Assembly: GCA_026419785.1 (NCBI GenBank)
Contig: JAODTK010005857.1
Location: 62,001 to 126,000, forward strand
Reading direction: 5' to 3'
Source of the DNA: Sclerodactyla briareus
Lineage: Eukaryota > Echinodermata > Holothuroidea > Dendrochirotida > Sclerodactylidae
Length of the DNA: 64,000 nucleotides
Notes under the pieces: model-generated
The model's database searches: none
The model's input: only the letters and a program-made list of their open reading frames with translations
Told to the model about the DNA's origin: nothing
In this document: piece by piece, positions 46,743-58,899 of the stretch
Layout of the letters: each line of letters begins with the position of its first letter
Numbering within the stretch: position 1 is the stretch's first letter
Translations under genes and position numbers: made by a program

Positions 46743-48184
46743 TTGTATCATGGCAGCCAAAGCCCCAGACCCAATTTCAGCCGATTAGAGTGGTGATATT
46801 AGGCACACTCAAATCCGCTTCCCTTTGGCGTCATATATTTCCAGAATTCCTTAATGGTAAATTGAAATAACTCGGGTGGCAGCATGCTAGAACTTCCAAA
46901 TTCAGGGTGTGGGGGTTTTGTTTTGTCCCTTTTTTCACCGATGTTAGTTCAGAGAATTCTGTTACATGACTTTTGTCATTTACCAACTCAGTTGAAGGTT
47001 AACCCGGCCCAAAATGTTTGTATGGTGGCAGTGAGTCAACAAAGAAAGACCCGGTAATAATCGCACTAATGGCAAATTAGAATGGGTCATTTTTAATGTA
47101 TTGACCAAAGGTTCATCTCAAGGCAATCGGACTGGGGCATGACTCCTCACATAATATATCTAACCTGATCAGTCCTGTCTAGCAACAGTTGTTAGCCCAC
47201 TGCTGTGTTCCAGTTGTGGGGCACTGGAATATGTACATGATTCTTATACAGAACTATCACATGCAACCTGTGGTTCCACTTTCTTTGTTTGTGTTTTTCA
47301 AGTCTATAGAAAAAGTCTGCATACAATGGGCAAACTGCTCAGGTTCATGATGGGGGAATCCTCAAGAATTACAAACCGTGGTCTCTGTTATAATGACAAA
47401 TTGTTACTTTACCCCAACCTTTTGTTCGTTCTTTGTCTTACGAAAATATATAATCTATAGAAAAAATTGAAAAAGGAAACAAACCTCCACTTTACCACTT
47501 ACTCTTACTATTGAAAATATGACAGAAAAATATATAATAGAACACTTCTATCCTATACTAATAATATTGTTAGTACAACAGATTATTTACAAGATGGGTT
47601 TTTTACCTCCGAAATATATGACAATATGACATTGGTCCCGAAGTGAAGATTCAATTGTTGATGAATATCATAATTATAACTGATGAAGTCAGCAGGGTAA
47701 TCCAATTAACATTGCGGAAGGTCCTTCATGAACTTTCCTGATTCCCGTAAAGAAAAATGATTTTTTTTAAAAATCGAAAAACACGTTTCAGATTTAAGTC
47801 GATAATATGCATCTAATATGCGAGTTCATTAAGAAATTTGCAGTTAATACATTCAGGTTTTGTCCTGTATCGCATTACCTGGCATTGCAACCTTTGATAG
47901 CTTCTAATTTGTCATTGTTTATCCTCAGAGAGTGCAGAGGATACTACAAAAAACTTCAAATTATAATATATGAACAGGTTAAACATGAACAAGGTTAAAT
48001 GAATCTAAGGTTGAATCAGGGTGCATTTTTACAGTAATTGGAAGTTTCATGTTATGCAAATTTTCGTTATATGTATTCTCAGGAATGGAAAAAAAACACA
48101 ACCTGACATTCAATGTGCCGTTATTAGAGAGGGTACCAGTATTAGAGTAAATATATGGCAGATGGACCCCAACAGCCCACCACC
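46743..48184. other. Unassigned AT-rich intergenic stretch
   Basis: No gene or repeat recognised. Confidence 0.5.
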
Positions 48185-48690
48185 AGCCGGATCATTGTCT
48201 CTCCCTAGTGATGAAGGTCCTATTTCCCACCCCAGTGTGGGAGTCTCTATTGTCTCTCCCAGTGATGGTCAGTGTCCTAGTGCCCCTCCCCAGTGTGAAG
48301 TCTCCTATTGTCTCTTCCGCATGATGACGTCTCCTGTGTCTTCCCAGTGTGGAGTCCCTATGTTATCTCACCAGCAGGGGTCATATTGTCTTCCCCGTGA
48401 TGGATGTGTACCATTGTCTCTACCCAGTGGATGGAGTGTCCCATTGTCCCTCCACCAGTGTGGAGTGCCGGATTGCCACTCACCGATTGCAGAGTGTCAT
48501 ATTGCCCTCCCCAGTGTGGAGTGCCTAACTGTCTTTTCCCATGATGGGGTGACCTATTGCCCCTCCCCAGTGGCGGAGTGGCCTATTGCTTTTCCAGTGA
48601 TGGGGTGGACCTACCTTGTCCCTCCCCAGTGTGGAGTTGCTGTTGTCCCTTTCCAGTGATGGGGGTTTTGTCCTATTGTCCCTTCCCTTT
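48185..48690 (+). repeat. Diverged minisatellite, ~28-30-bp period, about 17 units
   Basis: Units resemble 'cctattgtccctccccag' plus 'tgtggagtg' or 'tgatggggtg'. They alternate irregularly between 'tgtggag' and 'tgatggg' versions and vary from 25 to 32 bp. The longest open frame of the window (212 codons, 48021-48659) covers this array. It reads as Pro/Ser/Cys-rich degenerate repeats and I attribute it to the array's low stop content, not to a gene. Confidence 0.85.
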
Positions 48691-49118
48691 CGAATGAGAG
48701 GCAGGTAATAATATATTACTTACATTTCATGACTATATTATTGCTTGGCTTCCTACCAAGCACTCCACGGCTGTTCAGCGGTACCAGTTCTATGGATCAT
48801 CGTTTGGGAAGAGCAGGACATGCAGCTTCTTAAGAATGACACAATGCCAGTGAGATTTTCCCTTCAGTGTGATAGAATTTGATCAACAAAGGCGGCAACC
48901 CCAGAATAGTTTTTTCAACACCAGTGCATGATAGTAACAAGAGGCAACTGGGTAGAGCAGGAACTGCTCATCTCAAGATGCCTACCATGATTGATTAACC
49001 CAATAATGCTACAAATCCTTTGCATGAGGCTAGCAACTCACGAATGTACACGCCATATGATAAACAACTATTTGCAAGTGAAACAAGCCGAACCTCGCAC
49101 GTCAAACACCCTATTCAC
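48691..49118. other. Unassigned stretch
   Basis: Nothing recognised. Confidence 0.5.
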
Positions 49119-49196
49119 GGAGATCGCTTAGCTCAGCTGGTGGAGCTTCACACTGTTAATCAAAAGATCGTGAATTCAAATCCCAGAACAGACCGA
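49119..49196 (+). repeat. tRNA-Asn-like pseudogene or SINE head
   Basis: TAGCTCAGCTGG is an excellent Pol III A-box, with a paired D-stem GCTC/GAGC. CTGTTAA matches the anticodon loop of tRNA-Asn (GTT). AATTCAAATCCC is a weak B-box. The anticodon and T stems do not pair and the acceptor ends do not match, so a working tRNA is unlikely. A hairpin CAGGTC/GGACCTG follows at about 49253-49272, possibly SINE body. Confidence 0.5.
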
Positions 49197-49904
49197 GCAA
49201 TTTCTGAGTGTTTCTTTTTGGCAATATCTCCATCACATCCCCTATCTTCACGCAGGTCTCAAAGGGGACCTGTGAGGAACTTGATTACACCGCGATGTAT
49301 CGGCATCGGCTGCCAATCCATGTCGTTAACCCGTTCAGGGTAATATCTGTGAAGCACTTGAACACTATGACAGAAAGGCAAGCTCGATCGCCCATCATTC
49401 CAGTTGTAGTGTATATTAATATTATAGTACCTCATGTCTGCATGTCAGCTACTGCCATCACACTGGCATGTGTATGACACATCTGGTGCTAACCACAGTA
49501 ATACTGCCACCAGTTTAGGATGCTCGGCAATGGTTGCAACTCTAGCCCTCTTCGGGCACTGTTTATCACAACATAGGACAGCAACATGGATAACATGGAA
49601 TTATGAAAGAAGTATTTTAGTATGTGGAACAATGAACTAAACAACCAAACTCCATGCATACTGGTTAACTGGTTAAATGAGGAACTTCTTGACAATGTGG
49701 TGTGAGCGTGGCATGGGTAGATACCGCCAAGGACTGTCCCTGACATCAACTGATGCCAATACTCCTAGCTTTGCAAATGGATCAAAAGGATCTAATGTGC
49801 TGGAAACTTCCGTCTTCCTCTGATGAGATGAACAAACATAAAGAAACATTCGAGTTAGTTAATTGAGAGATATGAAATCAGAACTCGAGTTCCACTTCCT
49901 CCCG
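49197..49904. other. Unassigned stretch
   Basis: May include SINE body for the first 100 bp. Nothing else recognised. Confidence 0.4.
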
Positions 49905-50530
49905 ATCCCCCCCCCCAAGCATCTCGGACTCATCTTGATCACGTTTAGAGTTTAACCTCTGTTGACCTTTGCCTGACCCAAAACAATAGGGTCCTGTACT
50001 CACCATGGGGAAACCCCATACGATTATGAGCGTCATCAATCTAAGTGGGGTCAAGTTTTCATGATCATATGCTAAATGTGCCAAAGTATCTATTTTCAAG
50101 AATCCTCCATATGAGAAGATGAACCAACAGATGTTATGTCCTACTCATAAGGAAGCGCCTACCATTTCACTTGATCGACTAGGAATTATCTTACTTTGAC
50201 CTCTGTTGCAGTTCAAATTCCAATTTTCCCCTGAAATTACTTGGCTTACATCAAAATCAATAGGTTCTTGTACTTCACATAGGTAAGCTAAATATTTGAA
50301 TTGAGCATATTAAAAAGTTATTTGACTTTGGCCTCAGTTGACCTCATATGACTTCAGATCCGACCCCACACTACCAAGTATTGGCTCATCCATCAAAGTG
50401 TGGTTAAGTTACTGTGTAAACGAGGTGAAACTGGCCAAAGTAGCATAATTTACCACCAGTATCCCATTATCCCCCCCAAAATGACCCCAGTTCACACTGA
50501 AAAACAACAGGGGATCAGTACTTCTCATAA
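49905..50530 (+). repeat. Family A fragment, upstream copy
   Basis: 'gtttaacctctgttgacctttgcctgacccaaaacaatagggtcctgtactcaccatggggaaaccccatac' type content begins near 49940. Two diverged units follow, ending just before a new family A left end at 50531. Confidence 0.65.
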
Positions 50531-51600
50531 CCAGAAAAAAAGCCAAAAGGCTTAGTGATTCCTTGATTGATTTTCGACTACTATGCCAGTCACAAGACGG
50601 ATGGCAAAATGTTAAGCTCAGTATGGGTAACATATGATGTGTCTGACGAAATTCCTATTTTCCACAGAAATTTTGACACTATCTGAAAGCATAGGGTTTC
50701 CATACTCTTAATTAGAAAGTTACACTCCAATTTCCCATTTTTATTTAAACTCAAACATTCTGAAATTTATCGAATTTACAGAGATTTTTCACATCGGGCC
50801 CTTTTGACCTCCTCACATACCCCGAAATAATGCCAACCAAGTAGTCATTCATGTGTACCACATACGGGTTGTGGAGCTCCACCATCAGCTAAGTGGGGTA
50901 AGTTAAAATTTACCATGCTGTAATGGCACCAAAATATTACTCTTCCACAACTGTCCACCACAGGGTACCTTTGCCTCTTGATAAATAAAGCCACACACCT
51001 AATCCCAACCCTGGCATCAGGCAAGCAGACTTGATTTTCAAGTTTACAAGATTTTTGCCTTGGTTGCAGTGGCCTGCAGGACATTAGCCATGGACTCCAC
51101 CTGGACACCAAACCAAAGGGTAAATGTAATCAACAGGGGGAAAACACACCAAAGTATGAGCTTTTCCATTAGAATGGGGGTAGAGTTAACATGTTCAGAA
51201 ATGAATGTGGCCCAAATATTGATTCCTCACAAAATTGTTTTCCCCAACCAAAACGACACTGATCACATAAAAAAACAAGTAGGGTTCTTGTACTCCCCGA
51301 GGGAAAACTACACAATAAAATTCACCCTGCATTAAACAAAACCTTTCTGGACTTATTGTACTTACAAGAATTAGACTGTGACCTCTGGTAACCTCCCAGA
51401 TAACCTCTGACCTCTGACTCCAAAAACATAGGGTTCATTTACTTATCATGAGGAACATACATACTGAGTATGAGATTCATCTAATTCCAGATGGAGTTTC
51501 CCCCAAAGTTATCATGTCTACAAGATGTAGGCATACACAGTACAACACCACACACACAGACTGTCATGTCTGCATTGATCTGACTTTGTCAAGGAATCGA
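50531..51600 (+). repeat. Family A repeat with both ends
   Basis: The left end is CCAGAAAAAAAGCCAAAAGG then CTTAGTGATTCCTTGA. The interior has about three units. The right end has CACACACAC (51550-51558), the stem-loop ATTGATCTGACTTTGTCAAGGAAT (51574-51597; TGAC/GTCA core) and a short purine tail. The frame 51060-51335 lies inside and is not a gene. Confidence 0.75.
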
Positions 51601-52112
51601 GAAAAGTGCTTACCAAATTTCAACTTGATGGACCAGCATTCTGGACTTATGCTTGTTAACAGGATTCAAGACTTTGACCTTCTGGCCCTAATCCCGAAAA
51701 CAAAAGGGATCATGTAATTGAACCCAAATTAACAAGTATGCAGCTATCATCAGAGTGTGGTCAAGTTATGTGTCAAAAACAAAATTCCAATTTTTACCAA
51801 CAATTCATATTTTCTACCCAAAATGATCCCAAGTTCACCCCAAAAAACAAGTTAGGGTTTGTGTACTCACATAGACAAGCTGTTCACAACATTCCAACTC
51901 AGACAGGCCGTGGATATTCGAGATTCCATAGTTTGCACTGCAGACCGCAACTGACCTTCGAACAGAACCACAAGACAAAATGATCAGTACTCATGGATAG
52001 GGAACCCTCATACCAAGTAATAGCATATCCATCAAAGTGGAGTGGAGTTATGGGTGTTTACCAGCTGAAATTTGCAAAGTATCAATTTTTCACAATTACA
52101 CAATTCCAAAAT
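51601..52112 (+). repeat. Internal family A fragment abutting the previous tail
   Basis: Resumes with 'accaaatttcaacttgatggaccagcattctggacttatg' directly after the tail and continues to 'agtatcaatttttcacaatt' before the poly-C at 52113. It repeats the arrangement seen at 17826. Confidence 0.65.
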
Positions 52113-52148
52113 CCCCCCCCCCCCAAAAAAAGGAGCCCCCCCCCCCCC
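52113..52148. repeat. Poly-C / A / poly-C tract
   Basis: C12, an A-rich spacer with GGAG, then C13. It replaces the family A 'cccattttccc' position at the fragment's edge. Confidence 0.9.
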
Positions 52149-52690
52149 AAGTGGTGTTAAGCAAGTGTGGACAGATCTGTAATTCACACTTGCTACAACA
52201 CTGTGCTGGCATGATTTATTCATGTCCAAACAAAGCTGATGATCAGACCGCAACTTGTGTATTTTGGTCAGATGAGTGAATAATTACATCAATATAAGTC
52301 CCTTCTCCACCTTTATCATGCTAATCAATGAGAAAAAAGTTGTGCTCTAAGAAGCAAATGATTTTTGGTTGTCGGTCAAAAAACTCCATTTCAACATCAA
52401 AACGAAACCAGTTCTGCAGAATTGTTGGCTCTATCTCAAAACAACCTAAGCTCAATAGTACTGTTGACAAGATAAGAATATCAGATATATGGATTTAAAG
52501 TAACTATCATTTCATTCAAGCCCATAGTTGTCCTTTAGAGGTAGAAGAGAGCAACATTGCCACGTTAGCAGATAATAATAGCAAGATTGACTAAAAACAT
52601 GGTAGAGATGGGGGGGGCATAGTTGGACAGCAGCAACTAGAGCACTTCCTATAAATGATACTATTCACTGAATAAAAAAAAGGCCAAATT
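52149..52690. other. Unassigned stretch
   Basis: Nothing recognised. Confidence 0.5.
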
Positions 52691-53085
52691 ATTGACAAAT
52701 TAGTCAATTACTTGAATCTCAGTGACCCCTTCTCTAAGTTTGAATATTCAATACACTAATGTGGACATGATTCATGAGAATAAAAGACCTTAAAATTGCA
52801 TAAATTATTCAAATTGGCCACCAAGTTGAATGACCTCTAGTGAGTCCGAAAAAAAAAAATGTCAAAAAAGTTTCCAGAAAATCTGATGACCTTTCAAATT
52901 TGGCATAAATCATGCAAATAGACATTTGAATGACCTCCAGTGACCCCTGATTCTATGTTAAACAGTCAGGGGACGAAGGAGAATAATACCCATCAAGTTT
53001 CAGGAGATCCCAACAAACTTACAAATTCTGCAAAAATTAGGCACATTGATGGAACTCAGTGACCCTGAAACTTCACAAATTTGAC
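52691..53085 (+). repeat. Family C repeat copy, about three units
   Basis: 'aatgacctctagtgag', 'tgaatgacctccagtgacccctgattctatgtta' and 'ggaactcagtgaccctgaaac' recur about 130 bp apart, with 'catcaagtttcaggagatccc' and 'gcataaatcatgcaaatagaca' blocks between. Confidence 0.7.
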
Positions 53086-56000
53086 TTTCTTGGAACCATT
53101 TGTTCTGTTATTAGATTTTATTGCTACAATCTCCAGGAGCAAGTTTAATACGACTAGCAAACACCTATGACCATGATGTGATGCAGGTTCAATACTAATA
53201 CCAAGATTTATAACATTGTCAGTTGTGACAGCTAGGAGTGAGTGTTACAGTACACTGTGGAGTGAAGAATATGTGAGATGAGTAGCAAAGCTCGAATTGA
53301 AACGATACAATCACAGAAGTCTCAAGGATTTCAAGAATCCATCTCTCATGATGAGTATAAGGCTGGGATTGCCAATTTACAACAATTGAGCGGGGACCAG
53401 ATTCAGTGGCCACCACCCCGGTGGGGTGAGGTAGTTCCAAAGGGTGGCCGGTCCGGCAAAAAGATATTGATGGGGTCAGTAATCGGTTACCAGTTTGAAA
53501 TGGATCTGGAAAAACCACAACAATAAATATCTCAAGAGAGACAGTAATTGTGCCAAATCTGCCTCAGAATGAGATAAGCGGTGAAAAATTTTCAAGTTCG
53601 AGAATGTTACCTTTATAGCGGTGGATTTTGTCCCATCGCTTTTCCGTCATCTCCGCACCCCATGGAACTTTCTTACATCATTGGCCCCGTAACTAATAAA
53701 TATCTGTGAGGTGGAATACTGAAATTATACAACATTCACATTGAACTTGAACATACAGTCAACCTCTTTTTGATTACTGAACCCTTTAGCCTCCGATCCG
53801 TTTCCTTCCTCTACCACGCGCGATTTGGAACTGCAGATGCTTCGGCTATCAAATTGCTTCGATTTTCAACGCATGTTTCTCAGGTGGTAAATGTATGACG
53901 TTCATATCATGGTTGGGACAGTTGAGCTAAAGATAGCTAAATGTCCCAAATTTGCTTGTGAGATCATGTTGTTCCCAGATGTGCCGGAAAACCCAGAAAA
54001 AAATTGCGCGCTTTGCGCGCACTGGTGAACATCAGTGTGGAGCACAAATATTAATATTTGGCCAATTAAGTCGGGGTGGCAGCATGGGGCAGAGATAAGA
54101 ACGATCAGGGGGCTGACAAAATTTACAATTTTCCACCAATTACAGAATTTGTGATTCCCGGAAATGCCCAGATTTAAAGATTGGTTATATACAGCTAAAA
54201 CGCTCGGGAGAGGGTCATTCCAGCTATATGGGGGGCTCTTCTTTACAGCAACCACAAATGTCTTGTACGCTCCGCGCCAACCAATGGTGGCGCTCCGCTA
54301 AGTGCCGTGCCCCCCCTTGTGCCCCAAGATATGAAAAGTGGTGACTCCACTGATAAGGAGGAGAGATTGTTTTAACGGTTTGTTAGTGGTGCTAGAGTAC
54401 CTCAAATCCATACGGTCACCCGAAAAGTCCTTGGATAGTGAAACTGAAAACGTCAGTAGCTAATTTCAAGTTGTGTGAAGGCATGTCGAAACAGTCAGTC
54501 AGCTGATTTCAATTGTAGCCTACTCGGGAAGAGGGCCCAAATTAACGGCTTCAATAGCCTATATGCGCTGGAGGTATTTCACATCTTAATTGCCCAATTC
54601 AACTGCTGCGAAATGAAACAAGAGTACATGTTTATCAAATTGTAGGGACCTTGAAACGGTTACCTTCCCTTTTTTGGGTAACTGGAATCCATAATTTGAA
54701 TATCATTCGCCAAATTAAAAATACCAAGAATGAGAAAATATGACCATAAATAGTACCATATTGCATCTAAGGACGCTTAACATAACACCCCTCACTTTTA
54801 TTTTTTAAGACCATTCCCCCATATTAGTCTCCAAAGCACAGATTGGTCAAAAACTAATATGCCCCCCCAATCATCGGACCCTGGCGCCACCCCCTGGTTC
54901 TGAATATGTCCTATTTAGTTTGCAAAAAAATATTGGTCCACAGAGGCGAAAAAAAATATAAATAAGACAAACCAACACTGAATAGGCGGAATAAGCACAT
55001 GTACCAATGCATATACGGATCCGTATCACCGCGAATGAATGATGTGGAACATATTGCTAAAAAGCAATCAACGAAAAATATGCATGGACTGCTGCATTCT
55101 TATAGTCCTTTTCGCATAGACTTGCAGTGTTTTCTTTCCTTCTGAAACAAAAGTTTGTTTTCGTAAATATGTGATTTCATATCCAGCCCGACACGCATAC
55201 GCATCTATGGAATCCCAGCCTAATACGGAGAGAAGTTATACCACTTGGGATGACAAAGCGATCGCCTGATCCTTGGGGCTGTGAGTTGAAGGACTGTGCC
55301 CAGTGCAAATCATCCTGGAATGGATTTGTGGTTTATGGATTTCTGGTGATATGTCATCGGAAGGAACAGAGGGAACCTCTCTTCTTAGGGAGGATATATG
55401 AAAGTGCTGATTGGACCTTTATGCTGGAGAGATTGTCTGGGACAATACGGGTAATGGGCATACTGATCTCCAGAAATTAGAGAGACATGATATGTGACAT
55501 GTCAGATGTGATTGCAGAACGCCCCTATAATACAAAATATGTCATTGATGGATATACGGCCCAATGGGTGAAACAAGTGGCAACATCATACCTTGATGTC
55601 ACAATCAAAAGTAATTTCTCTTGGTCATTGCATAAAAAAATATTGTTAGCTTCTTTCATAGACATCTCCATCAATGTCATCCTAATACCAGAACTCTCTT
55701 TCGTTTACTGAATTTCCAGGGTATAATATTAACACTCATGATTCAAGAATATATCCCCTCCCCAACACTGTACTTGTACATGTCCCCTAACTTGTCTGGA
55801 TCTACTTGATGAATTTACTCATGCCAGTCGCAGATTTATGCATTCACCCCATTAAGCTATATCTATTTATTAAAAGATTAGTGTTATATGCTTATTATCA
55901 GATGTATGACCGTTTTGGAGAACTTGTTACATGAGTATACAAGAACCAACTTATTAGATGATACTCATGTTTGATTTAAAGCCTACTGTCTAGTGCCATG

Positions 56001-56229
56001 GGCAATCTAGTCAATAAAGTGGGTTTTCAAACAGGTAGTCTTGCCTGTTTTCATTCAGCAATCATAGTTGTTTTCTGTTCAGCGTATGAGTGATGTTCAC
56101 AACCACCCTGTTTTCAGAGATTGTAAGGAGCAATACGAATACAGAGTTAGCAGATCATAACAACTGAATCTGAAGCATATAGAGTGGCGACCGTTTACCA
56201 GCCCAAACAAATGACCAGCCTCAATTAAA
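53086..56229. other. Unassigned stretch with a GC palindrome and weak open frames
   Basis: The frame 53278-53526 (82 aa, ATG start, hydrophilic, Gln-rich) has coding-like composition but matches no family I know. A perfect stem-loop TGCGCGC-TTT-GCGCGCA lies at 54005-54021 beside a segment with 'cgctccgcgcc...ggtggcgctccgct', of the sort seen in non-autonomous DNA elements. Confidence 0.4.
55250..55711 (+). pseudogene. Two in-frame open segments split by one stop, unrecognised
   Basis: An ATG frame at 55250-55480 ends in TAG. The same frame reopens and runs to 55711, giving about 153 codons with one internal stop. The first part has C-x(5)-C-x2-C spacing (GCELKDCAQC) and several aromatic residues. 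No family recognised. It may be a decayed exon, a transposon remnant or chance. Confidence 0.15.
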
Positions 56230-56517
56230 AAATCATGGGATGAATGCTGACAATGTCCACCAAGTTTGTGGATATGTGAGTGAAGAAAAAATTTGCATGA
56301 TATACAAATTATACAAAACACATGAACCGTCCCGTGTCCCTTTTCTGAGTGTCTTAGGACCAATGATGGACCACATCGAAAGTTTCTTGAACCAACAAAT
56401 TAGTGAATGGTTATGCAAACAAACACATTGAATGACCTCAAAAAAGATCTTCAAGATTCCAGGACTGGAGGTAGATCGTATCTTCCAAGTTACTGAAAAA
56501 TGCGACAAATTTGAGCA
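56230..56517 (+). repeat. Family C repeat copy
   Basis: 'aatgtccaccaagtttgtggatat', 'aggaccaatgatggaccacatcg', 'cacattgaatgacctc' and 'ggactggaggtagatcgtat' follow the order of the 8490-9300 units. It runs directly into a family A left end at 56518, as at 5786. Confidence 0.65.
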
Positions 56518-56560
56518 CAAAGCCAAAGGCTTAGTGGTTCCTTGACAGCCTGACTTTTTT
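56518..56560 (+). repeat. Solo family A left end
   Basis: AAAGCCAAAGGCTTAGTGG, then 'ttccttgacagcctgac', then unrelated sequence. This is a left end without a body. Confidence 0.65.
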
Positions 56561-56958
56561 AGGAGAAATGGACGCTATGGAAGGAAAGGAAGTTTCGACC
56601 ACTGATGCGCAGAAGGAACTTCTGGACAGTCATCTTCTCCCGCTTACATTCTGCCCCCCCCCCATGCTTTTGATTTATTGCTATCACAAACCCATGTGGC
56701 CGTGTGGATCTTTTGAGCTCTTCGAAATTCGCTGCACGCTAGCGGCATTAGGTCCATGCAGTGGCTACGGTGTGCGGTGTCATCGCTCAACGTATCCGTG
56801 ATGCATCGGCGGGAGGAGGACGCTAAGCTGTGGCAAGCCTTGGGATCAGAAAATCTGTACCAGTGTGAGGAAAGCTTCGTCATACCCCACCATACATGAA
56901 TACCATTGTTGTTGCGCTGGGCGTCCCCAGAAGGCTAGGTGGCGGTTGCCGTCTTTTT

Positions 56959-57385
56959 GCCTGGCAGGTCGAGGGGGTGGGCAATAACTGTATAATAAAC
57001 AATAAACAGTGAACAGTTATATTATAATGAGAATCTGAGCCAGAGCTCAATGCAGTACAGATGTACACAGTAGAACTGTGCATGTGTTGAAAGATCCCCA
57101 AAACCAAAGTTCCCATCCTGCTGACAATAAAATTCACAAATCTCGTCCATAGATCGGGACCAATAAAATTTGGTCTGGCTGGTCGAGAGGGGGGGACAAC
57201 AACTGTATGATAACAATGAACAGTGAAAGTATATATAATAGATCATAAAGTCAGAGTTCAAAGCAGTAAAGATATTCACAGTAGGAATAAAACGGGTACT
57301 TTGTGTGAAAGCTCCCTAAAACCAAAGTTCCCATCCGTCTGACAATGAAATTCCAAACTCACCCCTAGATCAAGCCCAATGACAA
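56959..57385 (+). repeat. Tandem duplication, ~213 bp, two copies
   Basis: Copy 1 starts 'gcctggcaggtcgagggggtggg' near 56959; copy 2 starts 'gtctggctggtcgagaggggggg' near 57172. Both carry 'aactgtat.ataa.caat', 'cagtagaa..' and 'aaaaccaaagttcccatcc.tctgacaat.aaattc' in the same order. The copies have diverged by many substitutions. The minus frames 56880-57137 and 57022-57279 are two readings of the same duplicated segment. Confidence 0.8.
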
Positions 57386-57525
57386 ATTACCAAAGCATGG
57401 CGTAATCGGTCAGTTCTGAAAAGAAGGGACAGTCAAATTGGAGAATGCGCAACAACAATATTATGAGGATGAAACATGGCCCATTTTTTTGACTCAGGGG
57501 TCTTGATCATGAAATGTCTACTCTG

Positions 57526-57700
57526 GGTGATCAATGAACATGTTATACTCCTAGCTGACAGTGAACACATTCACATTCATGAGCAGACAATGAACATGCT
57601 CATACTCTGAGGCGGTTAATGAAATGCTCGAAACGCTTGACTTTCATGAACATGTTCATACTCTGCTGATCAAGAACAGGTTCCTTACTGAGGTGATCAA
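57526..57700 (+). repeat. Degenerate minisatellite, ~29-bp period, about 6 units
   Basis: Units resemble 'tgatcaatgaacatg' followed by 'ttcatactctgagg', repeated from 57527 to 57700 with many changes. It ends 24 bases before the frame at 57724. Confidence 0.7.
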
Positions 57701-57723
57701 TTCTATCTAGGAAGCCGTAGGCT

Positions 57724-58311
57724 ATGATTCATACCAGCATGCACTATCCTTTCAAAATATGGTGCTTTGATTGTTTACAAACTATAAATCTTAGCGCATA
57801 TCAGATAGGCAAACTGCTGATACAAAAGAGTTTATTAAATGAGGGGCATGTCATTCAAAATGGAGCTAATAGAACAGCTGTTACACAGAGTGTTTTCCAA
57901 GCTAATATTTGCATTAGAGTGCTGGTCGGTGACTTCCATTCACATGGTTTCACTGGCGGATGGGCTCCGACACTGCTGCTTGGGGGGCATCAATGTAATG
58001 AAGGCATCTGGCAGGTCTTTGGTAGACCAGCTGGTATTGATCCAGTGATTTTTGTTGTTGTTAGGCATCCCACAAAAATATTCGAAATATCTACGATCGG
58101 CAAAAAAATCGACAATGCTTATGGATTTTACAAAACTGGGTGGGGGATGTACACTACATTTGGCCTGCGACAAGAGGGGGTTCATTCTGTATTTAACGTA
58201 TGCAATTTTGTCAAAACTAACGGATTCACGAAACTCGAAGATATGGACATACTTGGCCTGACAGAAATCGACCTCAGACTGAGTGTCACCTCCGAGAAAT
58301 ATATAATTTGA
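57724..58311 (+). CDS. Unrecognised 195-codon open frame
   Basis: ATG start, TGA stop after a basic-hydrophobic tail. It is the longest plus-strand frame not explained by a repeat array. The protein is mixed in composition, with a central Gly/aromatic-rich part (VLVGDFHSHGFTGGWAPTLL and a later FYKTGWGMYTTFGL) and no signal peptide or clear membrane segment. No homologue comes to mind. A stop-free run of this length is about what chance could give once in a window this size, so it may not be a gene. A shorter echo, 'tacatttggtctgacatggattgaggt' near 58370, resembles the frame's end. Confidence 0.2.
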   Translation: MIHTSMHYPFKIWCFDCLQTINLSAYQIGKLLIQKSLLNEGHVIQNGANRTAVTQSVFQANICIRVLVGDFHSHGFTGGWAPTLLLGGHQCNEGIWQVFGRPAGIDPVIFVVVRHPTKIFEISTIGKKIDNAYGFYKTGWGMYTTFGLRQEGVHSVFNVCNFVKTNGFTKLEDMDILGLTEIDLRLSVTSEKYII

Positions 58312-58899
58312 TTATTAATAATTAATTTTGCAAAGGATGCCACACATGCATGAGCTTGTCGAGGGGACTACATTTGGTCTGACATGGATTGAGGTAATTG
58401 TTCTAAAGGGTGTTCACCAGTGAAAAAGTGTTCACACTGCAAATGCTCATTAGTTTATTAATACCTGGCGTGATAGAATATGGATGGCACTCAGTACTTT
58501 GCTGTGGTTCTGGGGTGATGGAACGAGTCTTCGAATGCAGCCCTACAAGGATACAATCAATCAGCAATAAGATTAAGGTTTTATACACTGATAAGCTGTC
58601 AACAGTTGCATTTTAATGTTACGAATTAGACGGTGTCAAAGGGCAGCCAGGTACCCACGCAGACCGCACTGCCCAAAGCGTGTACAGAACAATCTTTGGA
58701 AACCCTTACATATGATACTACTCATCTACAAGTCTCTATTCAGTAGCTCAAAGTCACAGATTCATCAGCCTCTACCTAACTTACTATTGTTTGATTGACA
58801 TTTCTAAAAGATCATGCAAGAAGAGTGAATACTAATGAGCGTTGTGTGCGACCCACAACAGACCATGAGGGCAAGCACAGGAATTTCTTAGACTTGCAT
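58312..58899. other. Unassigned stretch
   Basis: Nothing recognised. Confidence 0.45.

Noticed and set aside
48021..48659. Longest open frame (212 codons) as a secreted Pro/Ser/Cys-rich protein
   Set aside because: Its open length follows from a ~29-bp minisatellite with few stops; unit lengths vary by non-multiples of 3, so the reading frame is not conserved between units.
49119..49196. Functional tRNA-Asn gene
   Set aside because: A-box and anticodon loop look right but the anticodon, T and acceptor stems do not pair.
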